Shown piece after piece: positions 21,824-32,481 of a stretch of 64,000 nt of DNA. Origin of the DNA: Cladophialophora immunda. Its lineage: Eukaryota; Ascomycota; Eurotiomycetes; Chaetothyriales; Herpotrichiellaceae. How positions within the stretch are numbered: the first letter of the stretch is position 1; every line of letters starts with the position of its first letter. The notes under the pieces were generated by a model. That model did not search any database. It saw nothing but the letters and a program-made list of their open reading frames with translations, and was not told where the DNA came from. A program made the position numbers and the translations under genes. The stretch lies in assembly GCF_000835495.1 (NCBI RefSeq), contig NW_015622542.1, positions 5,602,485 through 5,666,484 of the forward strand, read 5' to 3'.

Positions 21824-23796
21824 TCATATTCTCCCCTTGTCCAGGAATCGCTGGGGGATATCCACCCACTTGGCTCGCAAATACTCGCAGACGTTTTTAC
21901 CCAGCGAGTCGTAGCTGGCCGTGGAATTAGCACCGCGATCCAAATGGTCTTTCAGCAGGAAGTGAACAGCTCGGACGTTCGCCATCTCAAAACGGTCCAC
22001 ATTCCCTCCTATGTACTCCTCTCCTAAGAGCTCCTTCACTTTTTGGACGGTCAGAAAAGACCTGAGCCAGTCCCACTCCTCGCCGTCTCGAGCAAAATAT
22101 CCCACGTTACAGTCAGAGCTCTTGTCCCCAGATCGACCATGCACTACATATCCCAGAGGTGCCCGAGTGGTTGGACCCCAGGATGAGAGAGGAAGGGGGC
22201 AATCTGTTTCGTAAGACGGCTGCTGACGAGGGAATGATTTTGTCACCGTGGGAGGGCTGATAGGGATTGTGCGGCCGTCAAATGTATGAACTTCGTGCTG
22301 AATATCTGTTTGTGACAGCAACGAGACCCAGTACCTATGACAGATTAGGAGCTGAACCGACATGCAGCTATCAAGCACCAGACAGGGACATACTCGAAAT
22401 ACGGTTTGCCGACCGCCTGACGCATATCGAGAGCAGGTGTCGAGCCGGGATAGCCCATGAGGCAGTTCTCAACACACCATCGCGCGAAACAGGGCGTATC
22501 AGGCGTAACTTTGATATTGGACCCTGCAGAGACGATGTCTGGGTTGCGGGTTTGGGCGAAGATGCGCAGGTCGACCGTAGCTTCGTCTTGGTTACGAGGG
22601 TCCTTCGCCGACGACCCGGTCACCGTGAAAGTCAAGACGTGGAATTCTTTTCGATACTCGCCCATCGAGGCGATGGTTTGACGTTCGACCATCTGGCGCT
22701 TTTCTTCGATGTCGAGGCCGGTCAAGAAGAAGTGAAACTCGGCTTGCCAGCCTCCTTTCGCCGTGATACCCACCTTTGTCGTCGGTGGCGGAGGATGACC
22801 AACGACACCAGAGACACGAACCCTCTCAGGTCCTTCTTGGGCCATGCGAACTCCAGTCAACTCTGCCGTCACATCCGAGTTGTAGTAGTAAGGACCCTGG
22901 ATCTCGTACAGGAGCTGTGATAACACCGATCCGACGGTCACTATGCCCCCTGTATTTGCTTCCTTGGTGATGACAAACTCACCGCTGGCCTCGATTTCCG
23001 CGATCGGAAAGCCAAAGTCGAAGCAATTGTCCTTGGCCAGCAGCTCTGTCTTGAAACCGGTGTAATAGCCACCCGTCACGTAGGTGCTACATTCGATCAG
23101 ATGTCCTGCTATCAATGCTTGCGCCAGTCTAGAGAAATCTCCACGACCCCAGCCGTGCCACCACATCGCCGCGCCGAGCACAGGGGACGCATCAGAAACA
23201 CGGCCACAGATCACAATGTCGGCCCCCGTGGCAAGAGCTTCAGCGATTCCAGCGCCCCCCAGGTAACACTGGGCACAGACGGGCTCCCATCCCCAGTCCT
23301 GTATCGGCAGGTCAGAAGGCAAGGACAGGAACTGATCTCCTCTGGCTAGAAGGGCCTGGACTGTTTCAGTGACATCGTCGCCGGTGATCCACGACACTTT
23401 CAGATCAACACCTTTCCCCTTACACAACTCCTGAACCTTCCGTGCCATTTCTTCAATGGCACTGGCGCCCGCGTTGACAGCGACCTTTTTCCCCGTTCTG
23501 GCTATGTCGAGGATTGCAGGCTCAAGCGCTTCGATAAAGGTCCCTTCGTATGGGGCGTCGCTTTCTCCTTGGACGGCTGTTTTGCTATCCAACTTCTGCG
23601 TTGCCCGTGCCGTCATGTTCATCTCTGACATCCAGTCTCCGATGATGACATCGACATTTGGATTTTTGGCCAAGTCAGAAATGGCTCTAATGCGATCGAA
23701 CACACCCCCTGAAGCACCAGCGACGCGTACTGGGCGGCGAACATTACCATGAGTTGCGGCCCCGCCCTCCTCGAGAGCTCCGTTTACTAGAACCAT
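21824..23796 (-). CDS. AtuA-like protein (DUF1446)
   Basis: Two exons: 22394-23796 and 21824-22334; 637 residues. The intron uses GTATGT (from 22393) to CATAG, restoring PYFEYWVSLL. Acyclic-terpene-utilisation AtuA family: N-terminal nucleotide-like RVAGASGGVFDRI, GDWMSEMNM, VAVNAGA, and the central GADIVICGRVSDASPVLG with AAMWWHGW; the smaller C-terminal AtuA domain (EYLRAKWVD) is on exon 2. In Pseudomonas, atuA sits with citronellol/geraniol degradation genes, but its reaction is not well established. Divergent from the ACAD10/11-type kinase, a pairing that suggests shared regulation in an acyl-CoA pathway. Confidence 0.92.
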
Positions 23797-24489
23797 TTTT
23801 GAATGAATCTTAGGCGGTCAATACTGAGGCTCGAAGAGATCACCGAGTATTTCAACACCGCAAATATAGAGCCTTTCCCTGTGGTGGCCACTTTTACTCG
23901 AGATTTGAATGTTACCATGGGTGCTACCTAGATGGACCAAATTATACTAGGCCACGTCTACCCGCACCTTGGATCAATGTCACAATGCTTGTTCAGTCGG
24001 CTCTCACCCTTCCCTCGTCCGAGTAGCTGATCTTCCTTAGCTACCCCGTTGGCTACAGACAATGTGTGCTGCGGTGAAAGAGTCCAACAAACTAGTTGAC
24101 CTCGGCTCGGCAATCCACTCCGTCGACTTAAACGGATCGACCCATTGAGGAAAATAGGATATCTATATCCGGGAGCAGAAGCTCGCTCACAGCCGACAGC
24201 TCGCCGCAAACCCTAGCTGCCCTGTTCTTACAGCAGTCAAGGGAGCGCTTTATCCAGATGAAGGTCGGGTCCTTGCAGAGATCGAAAACGACACCAATGG
24301 ACATCCTCTAACTAGACCGCGTCCTGCTGCCTCGCGTGGTACCATCATTGTTGTGCCTTACCCCTGGTCAACCAAACGACTGTATGTTGGCTCGCTCTTG
24401 GCGTGTGTAATAGAGAGAGAGATGCAACGATCAATCGATTCTATTAACAACGTACAGTCTAGATCGATACCCTGTCGCTGAAAGAAAAC
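23797..24489. promoter_or_regulatory. Divergent promoter, AtuA-like / kinase
   Basis: About 690 nt between head-to-head genes. It contains CTCCGTCG and TATCCGGGAG, possible CGG half-sites for Zn2Cys6 regulators. No gene is seen. Confidence 0.45.
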
Positions 24490-25805
24490 ATGGCTGGCGC
24501 AGTTCGCCAGTCTCTGCCTGTGAATGCCTTAGAGGCCTACCTCGCAAAACATGCTGCAGAGATTCAGACCCCCATTTCCATAAAGCAGGTGAGTACCGGT
24601 GTCTGTCCTACCAAATGTAGGGCCTTCTGCTCTCCGTGCGTTTAATTCCAAGCTCATCATGAGGATATGACAGTTTGGCTTCGGAGAATCCAATCCGACA
24701 TATCTACTCACAGACTCCAACGGTCACAAATTTGTGATGCGCAAGAAGCCACCAGGGCCCCTGCTTTCTCCAACTGCACACAAGGTGGAACGCGAATACC
24801 GCATCCTTCAAGCTCTGGGTCAGACGGACGTGCCGGTGCCCAAGGTCTATCACTTTTGTGTCGATGCCTCCATCATTGGAACGGTCTTCTATATAATGGA
24901 GTTCTTGGACGGACGAATATTCGCCAGCCCTTCTCTACCTGAGGTGGAGCCTGAAGAAAGAACCATGATGTGAAACAGTCTCCCGTCCAGATTTGAGTCG
25001 CATCTCGGCTGATTGACAATTCAGGTGGTGTTCTGCCGTAGAAGCACTCGCAAAGCTTCACCGTGTCGACTTCAGGAGTATAGGTCTCCAAAATTTTGGC
25101 AAGTCCGGTGGATTCTACAATCGCCAGATTGTGACGTTTCAGAATCTTGCAGAATCCCAAGCCAAAGCACCAGATAGACACACCGGTCAACACATTGGCG
25201 AAGTCCCACATCTTCAGGAGATGGTGTCATTCTTTGCAAATCCCCGCCATCAACCCAAAGACAGGTCAACCCTGGTCCACGGGGATTATAAAATTGACAA
25301 CCTGGTCTTTCACAAAAGCGAGCCTCGCGTCATTGGGATATTAGATTGGGAATTGGCGACTCTTGGTCATCCCCTCTCCGACTTTACCAATTTGACACAG
25401 CCTTTCCTCACGGCCCAATCTCATACCTATGTCGGATTCAACCAAGACTGTATCAAGTTTAAACCAGGTGCGACACCGGGACTTCCCACACGGAAACAGT
25501 GTGTCGATTGGTACTCCGACATGACCGGATTGGATCTCACCAGTGAGCTGGCCTGGGGAGACACATTCGGGGCTTTCAGACTTGCGGTGGTCATGCAGGG
25601 AATCGCCGCAAGGTACGCCCTAGGTCAGTCGGGTAGTGCCATGGCGAAGGAATACGGCTCTCAGAGAAATCAGAACGCCATATGGGCATATTCTCTCGTT
25701 GAGCAATTGAAAAGGGACACAGGGACGGATGGTGATCCAACGAATTCATCGCGAACGCCCATGCAGCTACCATCACAACGCATTTCAAGAACGAGCATGC
25801 TTTAG
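24490..25805 (+). CDS. ACAD10/11-type hydroxyacyl-CoA kinase (APH fold)
   Basis: Three exons: 24490-24588, 24674-24969, 25025-25805; 391 residues. Aminoglycoside-phosphotransferase fold of the subgroup forming the kinase domain of animal ACAD10/ACAD11 and bacterial LvaA. N-terminal [32 protein letters not shown] and [10 protein letters not shown] match that subgroup; catalytic loop [10 protein letters not shown] (Asp and Asn) and metal-binding [11 protein letters not shown]. Known members phosphorylate the 4-hydroxyl of 4-hydroxyacyl-CoAs so an acyl-CoA dehydrogenase partner can remove it. Here the kinase is separate and a dehydrogenase lies 5 kb away (30634-32266). The C-terminus is RTSML, like the dehydrogenase (GSML). 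The exon 2 donor (GTGAAA) is slightly weak. Confidence 0.9.
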
Positions 25806-26356
25806 ACGGACTCAGAGTTGGTGCAACGGTGAAGCTGTGTCTATATTGCCAAATAACCGGGTATTTGAGCCTTTACTTCACGCAGGTGATAGAGTGCTAG
25901 TTATGTCTGAGACCCTTTGCTCTAACTGTTCCTGCATGCCTCTGCAGACCTTCTTGCCATCTACTCTGTGCCAGACGCCAAACGTAGGCCTCCTGAGCCT
26001 AATTTGTGTGGTGTTAGTGATGGTATAGGCAGCGCCATAACCCGAAAACCCTTCTCAGCTTCGGGAGCCTTCGGGACAGACCCCTGTGCGTTGTAGCGCA
26101 TACATGCTAAGCATTTCACTACCCGTACAATATGCACACTCAAGTGGCTGAAGATGCTCAGCATTTGACAGTCCACAGCTGCGTGCCCGATATCGTCTCC
26201 TATCTTATGTCATGATGGCTCGACACTGTCCGAGACTGCGGAGACTTGAATGCAGAGTACGACAGACAACCAATGCTCAAACAAAAGATCACTTCCGACA
26301 ACATGTTCAGCCAAACAACAGATATCAGTTGCTTCTTGCACACCCGGTTTCGATGA
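25806..26356. other. Convergent intergenic region, nothing recognised
   Basis: A 550-nt stretch between the 3' ends of the kinase and MFS 2. Short frames only, no motif. Confidence 0.55.
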
Positions 26357-28644
26357 CTAGTGCGAGCGTGAAACTTCTAGTTCCCAGGCCTTCTCCGTCA
26401 CGGGCTTCTCTGTCTTGGTGAATTCAGTCTTCTGGACGGTTTTGTTGACAAAGTTTGTCAAGTACTGATTCATATTGCCAACAAACAGAGACGAGATTAT
26501 GGCACAGCCACCGAATGCGAGAGTGCTCAAGTAAGTGACGCGGAGTGCCGACGAGTTGGCAGCTTTGATTGCATTGTCGAGAACACCAAGAATTTGTGCA
26601 TTGATGCCGGGGACCTTCTCCAGTGCCGCAGGGGTCCCCTTGGAAATGGCTTGAAAGAGGCCGGGTAGACTGCTTTGTGGGAGGCCTGCTGACACTACGG
26701 CTGGGACAATTTTGGCTGGAAGGGCCGCTTCCAAGCGACTCGAGTAGACCGTAACATAGATACTAGCTGTAGACATGGAAGTCAACATCGAAAGCCCCCC
26801 TCCTGCGAGAAATCATTGCCTCTGACTTACTTGCGAGGCTTCCGGTCACTGACCGGGTGGCTCCAAAGAATCCTTGTCCGGCTCCGATGTCGTTGGGAGG
26901 AACGACGAGGCCAGCCACGACTAGACCGATCAGTTCGAGCCATCCGATGGCAAAGCCTGCAATTACGGTTGCCTATCACCGCCGTCACTCGTTGAGTCGC
27001 TCAAATTAGATTCATGTCAAACTTACAGCAATGCCCAGACCCTGTCTATCCTTGGTAGCCGCACTCATACTCGCAGTCAGCGCGGCCAACAGCGAAGTCG
27101 CCGCAACAAGTTGCCATCGCTGATGGCCAATCTTTTTGAACAACAGCCCAGTTACAGTAATACCGACGAGAACTGCCAGGCCTGTGGTACACTGGAAAAG
27201 CTACTTAGCTTGGTCCACACGCCACACTTGTACTAGTGAGAAAAGAAAGAGCTCAGAGCGTGGAGGTGCACTCACAGACATGATTCCGACTTTGATATTA
27301 CTAGTGGTGTAGAGAGCCTGAATCTGAATGGGCCAAAGAATGGCCAGGGCGTAGTATATCATTTGGCCCACCGAACCAACCGTGATGATGGCAGAATAGT
27401 TCCGGATCTTCAACAGCTTCATCGGCATGAGAGGCTGGCGAGGAGACCCGTAAAGTTCTTTCCGTGAAATAATCAGCCGGCGTTTTATGGTGTGGAGCTG
27501 GGAATCTCAGCTTACCGTAGAGGATGAATGCTGTCACCGTACATCCTCCCACAGCGAGTGCGGCAATGACGTGGGCGCTTTTCCACGGATAGGATCCTTG
27601 AGGCCAGGCTGTCTTCTGCGTCAGCTGGGCAGGACTTGGCCGGGGTTGGCAACGGGGGATTCTCAACTGAATCCGAGGAGCAGCATAACTAAACCACCTG
27701 TGTACAAGACAAAGCCGACATAGTCCAGCCGCTTAAACTCTCCGAGTCTCGTCAACCGTGAGTTGATCATGTAGAAGTTTGGTGGAAAGTAGCAGAACAG
27801 GAAGAGCAGGAACGAGATTCCGGCAACGATCGCATTCAAATAGTAACACCATCTGTTCCCAAGCCAAGTTAACGTTGTTCGAGTCGGCTTCAAGGGGATT
27901 GCATTACCTCCACCCAAGTGCTGTGTGCTGGACAAATGCACGGGCAATCACAGGAGCGAATCCCATCGATGGGAGCATGCCAACGGTGAGAACAGATTGC
28001 GTGAGAGCCCGGTATTTGTTCGGGACCAATTCGTGGAGGAACAGGGCATACAATTGCTGAGTCCCAGCAGCAATTCCAGTCACAACGGTGCCACCGATGA
28101 CCATGTTGATAGATGTAGCGTTTGCGCAAATCACGGGGCCTATGACCCCAAGAACCTGCGACCCGAGAATGAAGTAGCGCCGGCCGATGATGTCGCTGAG
28201 ACGGCCTACGATTAACATGAGCACTCCGTTGCAGAGCCCGAAGATGAGTCCGATCAAGGTGTAGTTCGATGACGGCCCTGAATGTCTAAGTCAGCATGTT
28301 GGCCCAACTCCCGATGAATGGGAGCCTTGGACCTAGTTCTGCGTTGATCACTGTGAGCACGTTTGCCTAGGACGCCAATCAGTGACGCTTCAGAAACCCC
28401 CATGGATAATACTTACAGGCATTGAAAACCCGAAGAACAAATTTTGGGCCATAAGATTAATGGCAATGAACGAGCCGATGAATCGGTAGGAAGTAAAATA
28501 ACCCTTCAAATCTGACGAATCACGGCTGTTGTCTTTGCGATCCTCGTCGTCTACCCGGACGACGTTGACGGCATGGTTGGCGATTTCAATCTGATCTGAT
28601 GCCAGGGAAGTCTTCATATGATCTTGATGGACTTCCTCCGCCAT
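26357..28644 (-). CDS. MFS transporter, TRI12-like 2
   Basis: Nine exons predicted: 28417-28644, 28333-28366, 27908-28277, 27668-27852, 27516-27608, 27276-27457, 27027-27200, 26831-26972, 26357-26766; 605 residues with consistent phases. TRI12-like 14-TM transporter: loop signature GRLSDIIGRRYF, HELVPNKYRAL, LGWRWCYYLNAI, and the extracellular YPWKSAHVIAAL. The same family as MFS 1 (607 residues), but with nine exons instead of two, so any duplication is old. The junction into exon 5 (acceptor AAGACAG) was chosen because it alone keeps frame. Divergent from the acyl-CoA dehydrogenase across a 2 kb gap. Confidence 0.88.
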
Positions 28645-30633
28645 TGTGAAGCTCTTTCCAAGTTGGGCGAGTGCGTGGGTTCGGGTTATGGGCTTTCCAC
28701 GTGAAATCCTGCAATGGCAACGACAAATTAGTTAATATTTCTGGGGTACCCTGCATAGACTTATCTACCCCGGACGGAGAAAAGATGGGGAATAGTCTAG
28801 ACATGTAAAGGCATCAGCTTCGCCCCAGACGACGGTTGCAACAATCGGCTGCTCCGGGACGACCAAAGTCGACAGATGCTTTTGCTTATCGAATTCCGCA
28901 GCTCAAAGAAGCATTACCTCGGAGGTGAAGTCACTGCCAAATGCAAAGCATTATCAATCTCGTCTATACTAGTACATACCAGCCGAGGATGGCTCCCGTG
29001 AACGCCGGCTAGAAGCAATCGAAGTGTCTACACCGGGGGCTCTCACCCGCACTGGTTCCGAAAACCTGGGCTCCCGTCCTGCAGCTATTTTGGCACTATC
29101 TGGACTCTGGCCATCGATTTAAATCCATCGAGGAGTCTTGCTAAACCGCAAAGGTCTGTGAACCGAAACTTGACCCCGTTCAGTCCTGTGCGTGCCCAGA
29201 TTAGCGATAAGGTACGATTTCGGGTCCGTTACCTGCTGTCCAAGACATCAGCCATTGTTCAAATGGTGTGCGCCATTCTTCGAGGTATACGGCATTGGAC
29301 CAACCCAAAAGCGCCCAAGTTCGTGAAAGCCAGCGGGATATACTGGTACTTCTCGCGTTCTATATTGGCAACTCCGGGGCTTCGAAGCACAGGAGTGACA
29401 TTGGAGCAACTGAGGCCGGTCTTCAGACTCGACAATTTCATCAATTATGGTCGCAGTGCAATCCAGGCACTCATCAGTGTCTCGTCGACGCTATTGTGTC
29501 ATTAATGCTCTGTCCCTGGCAAGAGTATAGAGGCTACTCTACCAACCAATAGCGGATAATGTTTGCCTTTGGCGGCTGACTGTTTCTGCTCCACCGTACG
29601 AGTCTTCGTCAAAGACGGCAGGTGAATATTGAGGAGCGAACAAATCTAACCGTGGGTTGCTTTGCTAACCAGTCTTTGGTGAGGTGCAGATGCCCTCGGA
29701 TTAGTTAGCAAGAATTAACCTGGTGTCGAACCAGAGGAGGTTGACCGCGAGCATCATGGCTGTGGCAATCGATCTCCGATAGTACAGAGCGCCAGTGGCG
29801 CCAGCGGTACCTATTGGTTGGTGAACGGACATTTCATGTCCTCGGCTGCTTCGTGGACAGCGGGACTACTATGATGAATATGTGATCTCCAGTGTCCTCG
29901 GCTTCTCCACCATCTTGAACACGGGCGATATCCACGACAGGCGACCCGGACTTTGCTGGTGACCGAACATATAGCTGTTGGGTATCCGTCCGCCTAAGCG
30001 ACAGGTCTACCCTCGCCAACAATTTGGGCTCTTGTTATCTAGTTTACTTCGATTAATTGGTCCAGCTACCTCTAGAGTTAATCGTGAGTAGGCTAACCAC
30101 ATTGAGTAATGACAGCAGGAGAGTGCCACCATGGAAGAATAGGCATATAGTACCACCAAGCCCGTCAAGTTTTGGTATAGGAATTATACTTAAACTCCTG
30201 TCTACGGCACTCAACAGGCTCATGCACAGGCGTATTCTATCTACTTCCAAAGCTCCGGAGTATTTCTACGAGGATCTTGGATGCAGTAACAGGCCTCTTA
30301 TCACAATAGAAGGAAAGCTCGGCCAAACATTAGAATAAGTCTACAGCAAGGATCCCTGGGGAGGCGAAGACTATGAAACAAGAAGAAATCGGTTCTATTT
30401 CGACGCTAGGAAATTTCCGTGTTGTGTGGTAACCGGTTTTCTGTTGCCCAGACATCTGTATACCGGCCTTGAAAAGGGGTCCCTGGGGGATGATAATTCC
30501 GTGCCTCGGCAAAACTTGGGCAGCCATATTTGAGTCCCTTAGCTCATCAAAAAGGCACAGATTCAGTCTCAATGATTCTTTCTCAGGGCTCTGGTTTCAC
30601 CGCTCCTCAATTCCCCTGCGCCTCGTCAGTATC
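28645..30633. other. Two-kilobase gap between MFS 2 and dehydrogenase
   Basis: No gene is supported here. The longest frame (29158-29505, plus, 115 codons) has no recognisable motif and no splice-consistent extension. CTCCGGAG, an 8-nt palindrome, lies at about 30252. It may be a long divergent promoter or hold a decayed gene I cannot recognise. Confidence 0.45.
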
Positions 30634-32266
30634 ATGTCGCCCCTCCGTTCAGATTTATTCGGCGAGAAAATTCCATGGTCGGAGCCCGCTTGGTACAATG
30701 CACTTGAGAGCCCCTACTACAACAAAAGCCATAGGGCCCTGCGACAGTACATTAGAGACTATATCGAGACTCACGTTCTGCCTTTTGCTGAAGAATGGGA
30801 AGATCAGGGGCAGGTGCCTTTGGAAGTAGGATCACTCGGGAAAACCGCGAGCTTGGCAGGCGGATACCGTACTGACGTTGGCTGAATGTCCCAGGAGACG
30901 GTGAAATTCGCAAAGGCAGGCTTAGCATTTCCTGAGATCCCAAAAGACTATAGGTCAGGAAGTTCGCTGCCTGGTGGAGTTCGAGACGATGGTGAGCCAC
31001 GTATCGCCCTTGGGTTTTGAACAATCTGGTGGCTGATCTGAATTCTTGAATGGGATGTTTTCCATCTGATGATTCTCCACGATGAGACATCACGAGTGGG
31101 AGTGGGGGCAATGTCAGGCCTTTCTGGGAGCTCGACTATCGGCGCACCACCAATTATCAAGTTCGGGAGTCCGGAGCAGAAGCAGAAGTGGCTTCCAGGC
31201 ATCTTCACTGGGAATGTGAGGCTTTGCCTTGGAGCTACCGAGCCATCAGGTAGAATTCGAGACCACTTTATGGTGGGCTCATTCGCTGACGATTTGGTGA
31301 TACGAAGGTGGATCTGATCTCGCCAATCTTCGAACGACGGCGACCAAGTCACAAGACGGGAAACACTACATCGTGAATGGCCATAAGGTAGGTCCATTCT
31401 CCCCACTGTGATCGAAACCGCTTGACTTACCCGGAAAGAAATGGATCACTGGAGCTCTTACCGCTACCCATATGACCACTGCCGTGAGGACCGGCGGCCC
31501 TGGAGCTGGTGGCATTTCGGTTCTGGTCATTCCCACCTCCTCTATGGGCTTTTCCGCCAGAAAAATCCACAATAGTGGTACTAACGCCGGAGGTAGGTGA
31601 CGTGAGAAACCCATGTTCAATCGTGGCTAAGATTCCGTAAGGAAGCGCCTGGGTGGATCTGGAGAATGTACTCGTGCCCGTCGATAATCTCATCGGGCCG
31701 GAGAACCAAGGATTCCCTATCCTCATGTCCAGTATGTCGAAGCTTCCCCCCGGGGCCAAATATATGTCGAGCCTGGGAACTGAGACGAAGCAGATTTCAA
31801 CACGGAGCGCTTTATAATGGCGGTCAAAATGAACCGCCTCGCCCGCCAGTGCCTTTCTACCGCTCTAGAATATTCATACAATCGTGAGACATTCGGCAAG
31901 CCCCTCGTGTCACACCAGATCATTCGGCATAAATTCACACATTTAGCACGCTACATCGAGTCACATTGGGCATGGATCGAGCAGATAGCCTACCATATCA
32001 AAGTGAGCGGCTGGAACAGCGACGTTGCCAGCCGCATTGCCTTAGCCAAGGTCCACGGTGGGACGTTGCTCGAGATAGCCTGCCGTGAGGCCCAACAAGT
32101 CCTTGGCGGTGCCGGCTACCAACGCGGCGGTGTGGGCGGCACTGTGGAACAAATAAGTCGAGATTTGCGCATGCTGGTTGTTGGGGGTGGGAGCGAAGAA
32201 ATCCTGTCAGATCTAGCATTCCGCCAGGAGGTCTCGGCTGCTAAGAAGCGGGGCTCAATGCTATGA
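30634..32266 (+). CDS. Acyl-CoA dehydrogenase with a defective-looking splice site
   Basis: Best model: exons 30634-30825, 30895-30991, 31049-31249, 31308-31387, 31439-31592, 31642-31731, 31794-32266; 428 residues. FAD-dependent acyl-CoA dehydrogenase: LGATEPSGGSDLANL (FAD/substrate loop), KKWITGALTATHM, NFNTERFIMAV, RETFGKPLVSHQ and QVLGGAGYQRGGVGG. Five of six introns are canonical. Intron 2 has a good donor (GTGAGC at 30992) but the base pair expected before EWDVFHLMILHDE reads TG, not AG (31047-31048). The first in-frame AG would skip 18 conserved residues, and read-through hits a stop. The gene may thus be impaired, use a GT-TG intron, or carry a sequence error. The C-terminus is GSML. 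Confidence 0.82.
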
Positions 32267-32481
32267 CCGTTTCTGTGGGAGGTTTTCTATTGTGAGGGCG
32301 AAGATCCCATTTCTTTTGGGGGTGCGAGAGAGCTTCCCAGGAAAAGACTGCCCACAGCTGAAATATTTATGCTCAGTCTTGTTACACCGAATGTTTGTCG
32401 ACGATGAACCACTTCAGCCGAGTTCAGGCGATCTCTATGAAACGGACAACTTTCGATTTCTTTGACTGAATACATGACAAT

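Noticed and set aside
29158..29505. Small gene of 115 codons in the MFS 2 / dehydrogenase gap
   Set aside because: No motif, no promoter support and no similarity I can recognise; frames of this length are expected by chance.
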